Of a stretch of DNA of 64,000 bases, positions 36,845 through 46,036 are shown piece by piece. Under the pieces are notes generated by a model, which saw nothing but the letters and a program-made list of their open reading frames with translations, had not been told where the DNA came from and made no database searches. Position numbers and translations under genes: made by a program. Source of the stretch: JAVBKU01 sp031553875 (GTDB taxonomy: Bacteria > Bacteroidota > Bacteroidia > Bacteroidales > Rikenellaceae). Each line of letters starts with the position of its first letter. The stretch's first letter is position 1. The DNA lies in the NCBI GenBank assembly GCA_031553875.1, contig JAVBKU010000013.1:1-64000 (forward strand), read 5' to 3'.

Positions 36845-37562
36845 GGGTCACCTCGAAACGCTCTCCCTCCATATGTATTTTCCGCGCGTCGAATACCTTG
36901 AGGTATTGGTAGGGTATGCGGCGTGAGCGCTGCATTAGGCCCTCTATGCGGCCGCTTCCCGAGGGGAGCATACGGTAGGCGAACCATGCGTACGAGGGTA
37001 CCATTACAGGGAATGTATTCCCCTCGCGGTCGACGATATGTCGGAAGAGGTCGGTACGGCTGCGGTAGTCGCCCCATGCCTGCCCGAGGTAGTCGTCGGT
37101 GAACTGCACGTCGTCGAAATACACTATATCGCCCTCCTTGCGGGCGGTGGGATTCCATATCTCGCCGTCCCTGGGGCGCAGGTCGGTCTGTTCGAGTACC
37201 TGTATTCTCGAGAGTTCGGAGGGGGTCGAGAGCGGCGGGTATTCTTTTACTGTTTCGCCGTCGGGATAACTGATCACTTCAATATTCCCCACTACTACCA
37301 CATTCCTCCATGTCCAGACATACAGCCCCGAACATATGAATGACACCCTTGCTCCCACAGGGAACCTACTTTCACGCCCCTTGGTGTCCACCAGTACCTC
37401 TATATAACCGGTTTCATCACTCAAGGCCACACGCTGGTAGAAACAGCCGCTCCGGGCGTCGGAAGTTATGATAATGTTGCCTGTGATCTTGTCGAAATTG
37501 ATCATCCTCGCACTTCCGTCCGACGGACAAAGGTTTACGATATCTGCGATAGTATTGGCCAT
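36801..37562 (-). CDS. DUF5689-like protein without signal peptide (possibly truncated)
   Basis: From the ATG at 37562 the product is 253 residues. The first half follows the pattern of the DUF5689 lipoprotein encoded just upstream: an I..L...., ITG..I.SD...GCFYQRVALSDETG(Y/F)..V strand order and a SYP-type turn. The second half has YFDDVQFTDDYLGQAW and no match I can name. There is no signal peptide or lipobox, although the homologous lipoprotein has one. A family C repeat lies between the two genes where the lost 5' part would be. The frame stays open to 37718 but encodes nothing signal-like. It may be a truncated or relocated duplicate. Confidence 0.55.
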   Translation of the reverse strand: MANTIADIVNLCPSDGSARMINFDKITGNIIITSDARSGCFYQRVALSDETGYIEVLVDTKGRESRFPVGARVSFICSGLYVWTWRNVVVVGNIEVISYPDGETVKEYPPLSTPSELSRIQVLEQTDLRPRDGEIWNPTARKEGDIVYFDDVQFTDDYLGQAWGDYRSRTDLFRHIVDREGNTFPVMVPSYAWFAYRMLPSGSGRIEGLMQRSRRIPYQYLKVFDARKIHMEGERFEVTPKGPFLSGTELMWS

Positions 37563-37662
37563 AAATCTTTTTTTGTGCGAAGATATGGCCTTATGGGAAG
37601 GAGAATTTATACGTTTTCGGATGTGCCTGATATTCCCTGTACGGAGCCTCGAAAATATTTTA

Positions 37663-37728
37663 ATCCGGGCGACTGTGAGGGTCGGCCGAAGGCCGAGCCG
37701 CCCGGATGAGTATCGCAATTTGCGATAC
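37663..37728 (+). repeat. Repeat family C, copy 2
   Basis: Stem ATCCGGGCG (37663-37671) with CGCCCGGAT (37699-37707) encloses GGTCGGCCGAAGGCCGAG. A second hairpin TATCGC/GCGATA follows. Compare copy 1 at 26617. Confidence 0.6.
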
Positions 37729-37752
37729 GGTTATTTTATTGGCAGTGGTTAG

Positions 37753-38547
37753 TTACTCTTCCACCACATCCTCCGGCGAGGAGATACGCAGCATAAGGGA
37801 GCTTATAGGCGAGGTCGTATCGCGGATCACTATGCCCGTGATGCTGACCGTGGCCGTAGGAACGGCTTTCCAGGCAAAATCGGCGTAATAGTAAGTCGAC
37901 ACATACATGGTGCCGCCTTCGGGTGTACGGAACGGGATTTCTGTGTATATCCTGCTGTATGAGTAGGGCCTGCTTGCCCAAATGTCTGTGGCTCCGGGGA
38001 TGAACGTGAGGCCGCGGACGGTGACCAGGCTCCCCACATCGGCGAGTGTGAGGTCGGCGGCCCTGACCTCTCTCGGCGGCGTTTCCCGATAACGCGAATC
38101 GCGGATTATATGGTCTTCGAGCAGGGCGGTGTTTCCTATGGCCGATATATTGCCAACAAAATTGGAATACCCCAGCCGTATCAGCCCGTCGGATATATCC
38201 ATTACCAATCCTTTTAGATGAATGTGTACCATCTGACCGTACTTGTAGTAGTTGTAGGTATCGTAGAGGCCGGTAAGTATCTGCACTCCGCCGAAGGTGT
38301 CGTCTATATATAATACGCGGTTGAAATTGCCATGTTTGTCGCTGGATGACACATAACCCGTTAGTATATAATCGCGGGTTATCATTGATGTACGGCCATT
38401 ATACATCCCTCTGAGTTGAACTACGGAGATGCTCTGAGGGTCGCTCTGTTCGGAAGTCGACGGGGTGTCGAACTCGTTGTAACCGCAACGCCACGCTGAG
38501 AGCGTAACCCACATAAGACATAATATTTTTATAGTGTGTCGCATCAC
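37753..38547 (-). CDS. DUF5689 surface lipoprotein
   Basis: The 264-residue protein has a signal-like N-terminus ending at Cys21 (the -1 residue is Arg, so the lipobox is atypical). The mature part matches DUF5689: ISVVQLRGMYNGRT, ITGYVSSSDKHGNFNRVLYIDD, then an OB-fold-like segment. Its start codon overlaps the stop of the TonB-dependent receptor gene (38544-38547, ATGA). Such lipoproteins often accompany outer membrane receptors in Alistipes-like genomes. The role is unknown. Confidence 0.78.
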   Translation of the reverse strand: MMRHTIKILCLMWVTLSAWRCGYNEFDTPSTSEQSDPQSISVVQLRGMYNGRTSMITRDYILTGYVSSSDKHGNFNRVLYIDDTFGGVQILTGLYDTYNYYKYGQMVHIHLKGLVMDISDGLIRLGYSNFVGNISAIGNTALLEDHIIRDSRYRETPPREVRAADLTLADVGSLVTVRGLTFIPGATDIWASRPYSYSRIYTEIPFRTPEGGTMYVSTYYYADFAWKAVPTATVSITGIVIRDTTSPISSLMLRISSPEDVVEE

Positions 38548-40997
38548 ATCTTAAAGCTTATGTTCAACATGAATGTCCGTCCGTAGCCGTAGAGATAGCG
38601 TGAGGTGTGGGGTGTGAGTACAACGCCGTCCTTTTGCTCGGTTACCGTCCTTCTTGAGGATTCATAGCCGCTGTAGACGATGGAGGTATTATCTAACAGA
38701 TTGTCCACGCGCACGCCGGCGGAGAGGTAATACCTCTTCCTGATCTTAAATGTCTTGGATATTTCTGCCGATAAGGTGACGGCATCGTCGTAGCGTTCTT
38801 GCGCCGGTACGGACGTTTTGCTGGAAGCGTATAAGTAGTCCCACGCATCGCTCCGGAATATGGGGTTTATGTCTATATAATTCTGTCCGGTATAGTTTGC
38901 CGATAATTTTGCGTTGAACATCTTCCGCGTATGGAGTGACAGTGCCGCCACGGCCACTATCTGTGGCGAGTTACCCAGGTATAACCCCTTCCAGTGTACA
39001 TTAGATGACAGACCAAGATCGGGATAACCCGTCTTGGAAGGATTGAAACGCATCAGGGGGTCGGAGGAATACTGGTTACGGCTCAACGCCGCCACGCCCG
39101 ATACCGAGAACAACCTCGATATATCGTAGTTTACGCCCAATTCCACCCCGTAATAACGTTTGTTTATACCCTCCACGGCCACGAAAGTGTAGGCCTCCAG
39201 CAGGTCGTTGTAGTGATTGTAGGCCTTGGTCTCATTCTGCGTGGCGGTGTAGTAGAGCGAGGCCGAGAGGTCGAGGCGCGAGGTGCGGCGGCGGAATGTT
39301 AGGTCGAGGGATTGTATGTGCACGTTACCCGCCTCCGGTAGCGGTGTGTTGCGGTATTCGGGTTCGAGGAACACCCCGTCGAGCGAAGGGAGGATATTAC
39401 CCACCATCGCCGAGAGGGATATGTGACTGTTGCCACCCAGGGCCCTCTGTACCGACGTCCCGAGGGTGTAGGGCATGAAACGTATCTTGTCCGAGCGGCC
39501 GTACGACTCCCTGCCGGGATATATGGCCTTTTCGTAGAGCCCCTCGCGCGATACCTCGGTCCATCCCGCTTCGAGGGCTATATTGGATGAGAATTTACCC
39601 CGGGTAATGTCAAGTATGCCGTACACGTGGCCTCCCGTGGAGCGCAGTATGTAGTCGTAGCCGAAACGGTCGCCGGTATTCACGTTGCGGCCTGGCGAGC
39701 GCAGGTCGTTGAGCGACAGGTCGTACAGCCCGTTGCCGCTGTCGAGGTAGGGGTCTATGTCGGATCGGGGCGCGCCGCCTAAGAGGTCGGCCATGGTTTT
39801 ATAGTAGTCGCCCCGGTCGGAGCGAAGCCTGACGCCCGTGTTGAGGTCTACCCCCGGCGCAATGGCGTACTCCAGCGAGGCGTACCACTGTATTGAGCGG
39901 GTGTTCTCATGGCGTCTTTCCACGAAATATTCCGCCGGGTCGCCCTCGCCCGCGGCGTAGAGCCTCCGCCAGTCTATCTGTGTGACGCGGGTGTCACCGT
40001 CGCGCCACAGCCGCGTTATCTGTTCGCGCCTCACGAGATCGTCGAAAGCAGAAGGAAGCGAGAGATAGTAGTCGGGGCGCGGGTTGCGGGCGTCATACCA
40101 GCCCAGTGCTGAACGGCTCGCACTTTCCAGGATCACCGACAACGAGGTGTTGAAATATAAACCCTCGTCCAGCTTGGTCCGAGCAGAAAGTATCGCGAAC
40201 GGGGTCATTTCCTCTCTCACACGCGAGTTACGCTCCTTGCCGTTTTGATAGCCCCACGAAGGATTGTACAGATTGTCGCCGGCAAGAGAGAAAGCCTCCT
40301 CCACGGAATAGGAACGTTCGCCCCTCTGCGCCGGGGCGATCCCGGCGAGTAGGGATATATCGAATTTTTTGAATTTCTTTTCCACTCCCGCACACAGCGA
40401 GGCGGCATCGGTGAACACCCCTCCGACGTGGGCGTCGCGGCCCCAGGTGCGCGAAAGGCCTACATGATAGGCGAGGCTCTTGCCTCCTCCGGTCGAGTAT
40501 ACCCTTATGCGATTGCGAAAATCCTTGTCGCTCAGGGCGTAGCTTATCCCGCTTGCCTCGGGCATGGACGACGGCCGGAGGTCGTACTCCACGATGGCGG
40601 CCGCATCCCCCACGCTGTGCGAGGCGGCGATGTCGCCGCAGGGGCGTGCCGTGGCCTGGAACCTCCAGCCCATGGCCGAGAGCACGCCGTAGTATTGCCC
40701 GTGGAATACGCGCGCGAGGTCGATCCCGCCCACCGACAGGCTCCGGTAAGAGTCGGGCAGCCCACGCCTGCGGAACCTCGTTTCGAACGGGTTGTAGCCG
40801 AGCGTCCCCGACACCGGGTCTACGACCGCATCGAGGGGTATTGACAACAATGAACGCATACGCAGCTCCTCCGACAGGGGATTCAGATCGTCGTCTGCGA
40901 ATCTTAACTCCTCAGTGTCGTTGGACACGCTCTGTGCATGCGCTATCGGCACTGCCGCGCACAGCAATACCGATAGAAGCAGAAGCCTCACCGGCAT
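38544..40997 (-). CDS. TonB-dependent outer-membrane receptor-like protein
   Basis: The 817-residue protein has a signal peptide (about 1-22, AHA) and a long series of amphipathic beta strands with alternating aromatic residues, ending in the C-terminal Phe-Lys-Met typical of outer membrane barrels (LNISFKM). I do not see a carboxypeptidase-like N-terminal domain or an obvious TonB box, and the plug region is weak. It therefore fits a divergent receptor or porin-like barrel. It overlaps the DUF5689 gene by 4 bases, so the two are coupled. Confidence 0.72.
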   Translation of the reverse strand: MPVRLLLLSVLLCAAVPIAHAQSVSNDTEELRFADDDLNPLSEELRMRSLLSIPLDAVVDPVSGTLGYNPFETRFRRRGLPDSYRSLSVGGIDLARVFHGQYYGVLSAMGWRFQATARPCGDIAASHSVGDAAAIVEYDLRPSSMPEASGISYALSDKDFRNRIRVYSTGGGKSLAYHVGLSRTWGRDAHVGGVFTDAASLCAGVEKKFKKFDISLLAGIAPAQRGERSYSVEEAFSLAGDNLYNPSWGYQNGKERNSRVREEMTPFAILSARTKLDEGLYFNTSLSVILESASRSALGWYDARNPRPDYYLSLPSAFDDLVRREQITRLWRDGDTRVTQIDWRRLYAAGEGDPAEYFVERRHENTRSIQWYASLEYAIAPGVDLNTGVRLRSDRGDYYKTMADLLGGAPRSDIDPYLDSGNGLYDLSLNDLRSPGRNVNTGDRFGYDYILRSTGGHVYGILDITRGKFSSNIALEAGWTEVSREGLYEKAIYPGRESYGRSDKIRFMPYTLGTSVQRALGGNSHISLSAMVGNILPSLDGVFLEPEYRNTPLPEAGNVHIQSLDLTFRRRTSRLDLSASLYYTATQNETKAYNHYNDLLEAYTFVAVEGINKRYYGVELGVNYDISRLFSVSGVAALSRNQYSSDPLMRFNPSKTGYPDLGLSSNVHWKGLYLGNSPQIVAVAALSLHTRKMFNAKLSANYTGQNYIDINPIFRSDAWDYLYASSKTSVPAQERYDDAVTLSAEISKTFKIRKRYYLSAGVRVDNLLDNTSIVYSGYESSRRTVTEQKDGVVLTPHTSRYLYGYGRTFMLNISFKM

Positions 40998-41102
40998 AGA
41001 TCTAATATGTCGTGGAAATTAGGGGTATGTTACGTGAACTCTATCTTAAATAGGGGTCACGCTGGTATATAAAGGGCCTCGCCTTCATAAGTCCGCACAA
41101 AT

Positions 41103-42134
41103 TCAGACGGAGGCCAACTTTTCAAATTCCTGGAGTGGCATCTTGCGTACCTCGCAACTGCCGATGCCGTTTATCAGCACCACGCTGATAGTGTCTTCCT
41201 CTTTCTTTTTGTCGAGCTTCAGGGCGTCGATCAATTTACTGCGGTCGATATCGCAGTCGATAGGCAGCCCCACGCCTTCTATAACGTTAAGGATGCGCTC
41301 GCGGGTGGCTATGTCGATAAGACCCATGCTTTCCGACAGCCTGGCGATAAAGGCTGTGCCTATGGCCACCGCCTCGCCGTGAGAGAACTCGCGGCTGCAC
41401 TTTTCTATGGCGTGGCCGAGGGTGTGGCCTAAGTTGAGCTTTTTGCGCTCGCCTCCCTCCCTCTCGTCGCGGCCCACTATGTCGGCCTTGACCTTCACGG
41501 TTCTGTATATCGCTTCGCGCAACAGTTCGCCGCCCTCCCGTAGCTCCTCCACGGCGTGTTTCTCGAACAATCCGAAAAGTTCGGGGTCGGCGATGATGCC
41601 GGCCTTGATGATCTCCGAAAGTCCCGTGCGGAACTCCGCTTCGGGCAGGGTGGAGAGCAGGCCCGTGTCGCACAGCACGAATTCGGGCTGGTTGAACGTG
41701 CCGACGATATTTTTGTATCCGCCTAAGTTCACGCCGTTCTTGCCGCCGACGCTGGCGTCGACCTGGGCCAAAAGAGAGGTGGCCACGAATCCGAAACGCA
41801 CGCCGCGCATATATGTCGAGGCCACGAATCCCGTGACGTCGGTCACGATGCCGCCTCCGATACCGAGGATGAATGTCTTGCGGTCGGCGCCCATGCGCAA
41901 CAGCTCCGAGTGGATATATTCTACCGTGGAGAGGGTCTTGTGCTCCTCGCCTCGCTCTATTATTATATGGTCGAAGGCGCCTATTAAGGCCGGATGGCGG
42001 CGTAGCAGATTACCATCGGTCACGGCTATGACCCTGCCCTCTGGCAGCATCCCGCCGAGGAGGCCGATGACCTCCCCGATGAGTATCCTCGATACCCGTC
42101 CTTCGCTGTTACGTATTTCGATAGTTTCGTGCAT
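41103..42134 (-). CDS. aroB: 3-Dehydroquinate synthase
   Basis: The 343-residue enzyme converts DAHP to 3-dehydroquinate in the shikimate pathway, feeding aromatic amino acids and, through chorismate, the MqnA step. Motifs: GGGIVTDVTGFVASTYMRG, TSLLAQVDASVGGKNGVN, and the metal-binding Glu/His region KLNLGHTLGHAIE and HGEAVAIG. Length is normal for the family. A promoter-like site lies at 42189-42219. Confidence 0.95.
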   Translation of the reverse strand: MHETIEIRNSEGRVSRILIGEVIGLLGGMLPEGRVIAVTDGNLLRRHPALIGAFDHIIIERGEEHKTLSTVEYIHSELLRMGADRKTFILGIGGGIVTDVTGFVASTYMRGVRFGFVATSLLAQVDASVGGKNGVNLGGYKNIVGTFNQPEFVLCDTGLLSTLPEAEFRTGLSEIIKAGIIADPELFGLFEKHAVEELREGGELLREAIYRTVKVKADIVGRDEREGGERKKLNLGHTLGHAIEKCSREFSHGEAVAIGTAFIARLSESMGLIDIATRERILNVIEGVGLPIDCDIDRSKLIDALKLDKKKEEDTISVVLINGIGSCEVRKMPLQEFEKLASV

Positions 42135-42188
42135 AGAGCCTTGTACTTGTCGCTTCTACGCTCTCTTGCGAAGCGGCTCGCGACAAAC

Positions 42189-42219
42189 CAAAAGTAGTGT
42201 TTTTTCGGCTATAAACAAT
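42189..42219 (-). promoter_or_regulatory. Probable promoter of aroB
   Basis: On the minus strand ATTG (42219-42216), 19 bases and TACTTTTG (42196-42189). The start codon is 55 bases downstream. Confidence 0.65.
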
Positions 42220-42262
42220 AAATAACGTAGTTTGCCAATGAATTTCTACCATAAATCTTTTC

Positions 42263-42360
42263 GGCATTGCCTCGCAGTGCCGTCAGCCCGTAGCCACCCT
42301 GGGCGTAGGGCTAAAATTTATCGCCTGGCGGCTTATTTCACCCTCTACGCTGGCTACGGG
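42263..42360. other. Structured intergenic element between typA and aroB
   Basis: A small hairpin (GGCATTGC with GCAGTGCC, 42263-42281) is followed by a long imperfect hairpin whose outer arms are CCCGTAGCCA (42287-42296) and TGGCTACGGG (42351-42360), with inner GCGTAGGG and CCCTCTACGC. I found no second copy in the window. Confidence 0.5.
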
Positions 42361-42392
42361 AGAAGATATAGGGAGCATCCGGAATAAAGAAA

Positions 42393-42418
42393 GGGAGCCC
42401 GCCCTTTGGCCGACTCCC
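42393..42418 (-). terminator. Probable terminator of typA
   Basis: GGGAG and CTCCC arms with further inner GC pairs, followed on the minus strand by TTTCTTTATT, about 30 bases past the stop. Confidence 0.6.
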
Positions 42419-42448
42419 CTATTATTCTGCCGCCTAGAGCGGGCTTCG

Positions 42449-44254
42449 CTATTCCTTCGCGCTGCGCTTGCGGGCGTTCTCGTCGAGGAGAATCTTGCGC
42501 AGGCGTATCGACTTGGGCGTGAGCTCCACGTATTCGTCGGCCTTGATGTATTCGAGGGCCTCCTCCAGCGAGAATATAACGGGAGGGGCGATGCTGGTCT
42601 TCTCATCGCTGCCGCTGGCGCGCATGTTGGTCAGCTTCTTGCTCTTGGTGAGGTTGATGGTGATATCCTCATGGCGATTGCTCTCGCCCACCACCTGGCC
42701 GCAGTAAATTTCGTCCTGGGGCGAGATGAAGAATTTACCCCTGTCCTGCAGCTTGTTGATGGCGTAGGCGTAGGCCGTGCCGGTTTCCATGGCTATCAGC
42801 GACCCGTTCTGACGCAGTTCTATATCGCCCTTGAACGGCTCGAAGCCTATCAGGCGGTGCGACATCACGGCTTCGCCCGCTGTAGCTGTGAGCAGGTTGC
42901 TCCTCAGGCCGATGATACCGCGCGAGGGAATCTCAAATTCGAGGCGCACGCGCTCGGCGTTAGAGGTCATATTCTTGAGCGTGGCCTTGCGCTTGGTGGC
43001 GAGCTCTATGGCCCTGCCCGAGAATTCGTCGGGAAGGTCGATCATGAGTTCCTCCACCGGCTCGCACTTCTTGCCGTCTATCTCCTTGATGATCACCTGC
43101 GGCTGGCCTACCTGCAATTCGTAGCCCTCGCGACGCATGGTCTCGATAAGCACCGAGAGGTGGAGCACCCCGCGGCCGTAGACTATGAAGCTGTCGGCGG
43201 TTTCGCCGGGCGACACGCGCAGGGCGAGGTTCTTTTCGAGTTCCTTGTCGAGGCGGTCTTTTATGTGGCGCGAGGTGACGTACTTGCCCTCTTTGCCGAA
43301 GAAAGGGGAGTCGTTTATTGTGAAGAGCATGCTCATCGTGGGCTCGTCGATGGCGATGGGCTCCAGGGGTTCGGGATTCTCGAAATCGCAGATTGTATCC
43401 CCGATCTCGAAGCCTTCTATACCCACCAGGGCGCATATCTCGCCGCACTGCACCTCGTCTACCTTAGCCTTGCCCAGCCCGTCGAATACCATCAGCTCCT
43501 TGATCCTGGTCTTCACCATCGTCACCCCGTCGCGCTTGGCGAGAGTCACGGGCATGCCGGATTTGAGCGTCCCGCGTGTGAGCTTGCCGATGGCGATACG
43601 ACCCACGTATGAGGAGTATTCGAGCGAGGTTATAAGCATCTGGGGCGTGCCTTCAGCCACCTGCGGCTCGGGTATTTCGTCGATTATGGCGTCTAACAGG
43701 GGGGTGATGTCAGAAGTTTTTTCCTTCCACACGTGCGACATCCAGCCCTGCTTGGCGCTGCCGTACATCACCTTGAAATCGAGCTGATCTTCTGTGGCGT
43801 CGAGGGTGAACATCAGGTCGAACACCTGTTCGTACACCTCTTCGGGCTTGCAGTTGGGTTTGTCGACCTTGTTGACCACCACGATGGGTTTCTTGCCCAG
43901 GGCCAGGGCCTTCTGCAACACGAAACGGGTCTGCGGCATTGTGCCCTCGAAGGCGTCGACGAGCAGCAATACGCCGTCACACATATTGAGTACGCGTTCC
44001 ACCTCGCCACCGAAGTCGGCGTGGCCCGGAGTGTCTATGATGTTGATTTTGTAGTCTTTATAGATGACCGACACGTTCTTCGAGAGAATGGTGATACCCC
44101 TCTCGCGTTCGAGGTCGTTGTTGTCCATTATCAGCTCGCCGCTGGTGCGGTCCTTGTCGCGGAGAAGGTTGCCCTGGAGGATCATTTTATCGACCATCGT
44201 GGTTTTACCGTGGTCGACGTGCGCTATGATAGCGATGTTGCGTAAATTCTGCAT
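42449..44254 (-). CDS. typA: Translational GTPase TypA/BipA
   Basis: The 601-residue ribosome-associated GTPase has G1 AHVDHGKTT (12-20), the switch region GITILSKN, G3 DTPGHADFGGEV and G4 NKVDKP, then the beta-barrel, EF-G-like domains and the BipA-specific C-terminal domain with RGIIGLRSNLLTATAGEA. The length is close to E. coli BipA (about 607). It acts in 50S assembly and stress-dependent translation. The promoter -7 box TACCTTTG lies on the minus strand at 44281-44274. Confidence 0.97.
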   Translation of the reverse strand: MQNLRNIAIIAHVDHGKTTMVDKMILQGNLLRDKDRTSGELIMDNNDLERERGITILSKNVSVIYKDYKINIIDTPGHADFGGEVERVLNMCDGVLLLVDAFEGTMPQTRFVLQKALALGKKPIVVVNKVDKPNCKPEEVYEQVFDLMFTLDATEDQLDFKVMYGSAKQGWMSHVWKEKTSDITPLLDAIIDEIPEPQVAEGTPQMLITSLEYSSYVGRIAIGKLTRGTLKSGMPVTLAKRDGVTMVKTRIKELMVFDGLGKAKVDEVQCGEICALVGIEGFEIGDTICDFENPEPLEPIAIDEPTMSMLFTINDSPFFGKEGKYVTSRHIKDRLDKELEKNLALRVSPGETADSFIVYGRGVLHLSVLIETMRREGYELQVGQPQVIIKEIDGKKCEPVEELMIDLPDEFSGRAIELATKRKATLKNMTSNAERVRLEFEIPSRGIIGLRSNLLTATAGEAVMSHRLIGFEPFKGDIELRQNGSLIAMETGTAYAYAINKLQDRGKFFISPQDEIYCGQVVGESNRHEDITINLTKSKKLTNMRASGSDEKTSIAPPVIFSLEEALEYIKADEYVELTPKSIRLRKILLDENARKRSAKE

Positions 44255-44273
44255 CTGATGTTTTTTGAGGCGA

Positions 44274-44281
44274 CAAAGGTA
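44274..44281 (-). promoter_or_regulatory. -7 box of typA
   Basis: TACCTTTG on the minus strand, about 20 bases before the start codon; the -33 element is not clear. Confidence 0.55.
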
Positions 44282-44339
44282 CGATAAAATATTTAAACGG
44301 CCTCTAAAAATATGCGCACCCCGGAACGATAGCGTTCTT

Positions 44340-45296
44340 TTATCCCGCGATAAGCTCCGTTACCGCCAATGAATCGCCCGTGAAGGCAATGTCTACCGCC
44401 CGCGAAATGCCCGCTGCGGCGAAGTTGGAGAGTATGTCCCGGGCGGGTTGTGTACGGTCGAGGGAGACTTCGGACTTGTCTTCGTAACCATCTTCCGCCA
44501 TTGCCACAAAAAGGGCGGTGGAGAGCACCTCGCAATCCAGCGGCGAGGCCCCCGCTACCGACACCAGGCGCGAGTCGGTCACAGGGCGCCGGGTGTATGG
44601 CGAGATTATATGGCCCCGGTTCGTGGGATTATTCCCCGAGGTCGACATTCCGCAGTCGCACAGGTCGATAAATACGCCGTCCTGTCCGCCCGCCCCGCCG
44701 TTTGTGTTTACAGTCTTCCCCGCGGTCTGCTCTACACCCACGTTCCACGGCTTACCGGCAGGATGGTTGCCTATGCCGTACACCGAGCTGTTTCCGAAGC
44801 TTACCAGTGCATTCTCCACGCCTCCCGCGCGCAGAATCTCTATCATCGCTTCAAGTGCCAGCCCCTTGGCGTATCCGCCCATGTCGAGGGTAACGCCGTC
44901 GGCGGTCTTGGTGAGGATACGGTTCTCGAAATCTATGTCTATATATTGGACGGTGGGATCGTAGTTCTCGCTACCGATGGCAATATCGAAAGCCCCGAGG
45001 GTTAGTGACTTATAAGCCAGGGCGCGCGCTATTATCTCTATCAACTCGTCGTCGATGGGGTAGGAGCCTTTGCCCAGGCTGTTGAGCTGGTACAGGTCGC
45101 TATCGGGATCGAAGCGGTTGAGCATCTTTTCGAGCCGTTCCGTATTGGAGTACATATCGTCCAGCAGGCGCGCGCACCGTCCCTCATCCATGCCTGTAAT
45201 GATAAGGTCGAGGCGCGAGTGCATCCCCCCGAACCATCCGTAGAATAGTCCGAGCCCTGAAGGCGATATTTTAAAGGTGTGGTTGGGGGATTCCAT
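44340..45296 (-). CDS. apbE: FAD:protein FMN transferase (ApbE family)
   Basis: The 318-residue protein has the ApbE signatures: an N-terminal helix with LEKMLNRFDPDSDLYQLN, LDMGGYAKGLALE, and the metal/FAD region HIISPYTRRPVTDS followed by CEVLSTALFV. ApbE attaches FMN to Thr in flavoproteins such as Nqr/Rnf subunits. No signal peptide or lipobox is seen, although many bacterial ApbE proteins are exported, so it may be cytosolic or the start may be mis-set. No Nqr or Rnf genes are adjacent. A family A repeat is immediately upstream. Confidence 0.85.
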   Translation of the reverse strand: MESPNHTFKISPSGLGLFYGWFGGMHSRLDLIITGMDEGRCARLLDDMYSNTERLEKMLNRFDPDSDLYQLNSLGKGSYPIDDELIEIIARALAYKSLTLGAFDIAIGSENYDPTVQYIDIDFENRILTKTADGVTLDMGGYAKGLALEAMIEILRAGGVENALVSFGNSSVYGIGNHPAGKPWNVGVEQTAGKTVNTNGGAGGQDGVFIDLCDCGMSTSGNNPTNRGHIISPYTRRPVTDSRLVSVAGASPLDCEVLSTALFVAMAEDGYEDKSEVSLDRTQPARDILSNFAAAGISRAVDIAFTGDSLAVTELIAG

Positions 45297-45330
45297 ACTA
45301 TTGGGGTATTTACTGACATAATTCTTCTTC

Positions 45331-45539
45331 GCACCTTTTGCTTGTACAAAAGGTGCCCAAAATACACCCTCCGATGAAAATTTCCTGACGAGCGACTTCG
45401 TAAGTCCTAAAACGCCGAACTCCTCCTTTTAGTCAAATCTGCGATTTGTCTAACGTTCGTCGGACATCCCGCGTTTTTACACGGACTTTCTTGTCACTCG
45501 TCCGGGCGTAAATTTTCAGAGTCGGGGGCACAAGCGCCC
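45331..45539 (-). repeat. Repeat family A, copy A5
   Basis: On the minus strand: 5' hairpin GGGC/GCCC (45539-45526), closing stem GAAAATTT/AAATTTTC (45517 to 45376), helix GACGAGTGAC/GTCGCTCGTC, helix AGTCC/GGACT, AAAACG/CGTTTT, hairpin CAAATC/GATTTG and CTAAAAGGAGGAGTT. The 3' hairpin GCACCTTTTG/CAAAAGGTGC ends 35 bases before the apbE start codon. Confidence 0.8.
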
Positions 45540-45620
45540 TACGGCCGCTTTAATAATTACGGTTACTATTGGAAATTTTATCCGCGTGCAGGGAAGCATC
45601 CGAGTGTCGGCAGACACCTG

Positions 45621-45684
45621 CCGCCTCCCCATCCCCCCGAGGCACTTCGTGCCTGGGGAGGCGGCACGGATTGCCTTGCAATCC
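45621..45684. other. GC-rich double hairpin near the oxidoreductase operon end
   Basis: CCGCCTCCCC (45621-45630) pairs with GGGGAGGCGG (45655-45664) around an inner AGGCAC/GTGCCT hairpin. A second small hairpin CGGATTG/CAATCCG follows (45667-45685). It lies 65 bases beyond the stop of the small membrane protein and could end that transcript, although no T run is present. Confidence 0.5.
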
Positions 45685-45748
45685 GATTTATCTATGGCAT
45701 GAGGAGTTAAATGTGATTATGGACCGCATTAAAGGTCCGACCACAGCC

Positions 45749-46006
45749 TTATTTCCCCTTTCGCCGTGCCCACAACGCCTTTACACCCTTACCCGCCCAG
45801 CAGAGGAGATACCTCACGGGGATAAGCAGGATGTAGAGTATTACGGTCACGAATATCAGCGCGTACCACACGCTGTAAATTTCCCTCCAGCAGGTGTCGT
45901 GCTGGCAGATGGCGCACACATTCAGCACGTTGACCACTATGAAGCAGGCCAACAGCACCAGCAGTTCGCGCTTTACGTATTTACCTTTTATCGTAATGTC
46001 TTTCAT
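45749..46006 (-). CDS. Small two-helix membrane protein
   Basis: The 85-residue protein has two hydrophobic helices (about 15-35 and 47-66) with basic ends, and several cysteines (four: CxxxxxxxxC-type pattern CAICQHDTC plus one in helix 1 and LLCW). I do not recognise the family. It starts 31 bases after the stop of the oxidoreductase at 46037 and so belongs to that operon. A role in membrane anchoring of the pathway is possible but not shown. Confidence 0.6.
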   Translation of the reverse strand: MKDITIKGKYVKRELLVLLACFIVVNVLNVCAICQHDTCWREIYSVWYALIFVTVILYILLIPVRYLLCWAGKGVKALWARRKGK

Positions 46007-46036
46007 AAGGCTTACAACCTCTTAAATGCCGCCACT

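Noticed and set aside
42671..43612. A 313-residue plus-strand frame opposite typA
   Set aside because: It lies wholly within the antisense of a highly conserved GTPase gene and has no recognisable domain.
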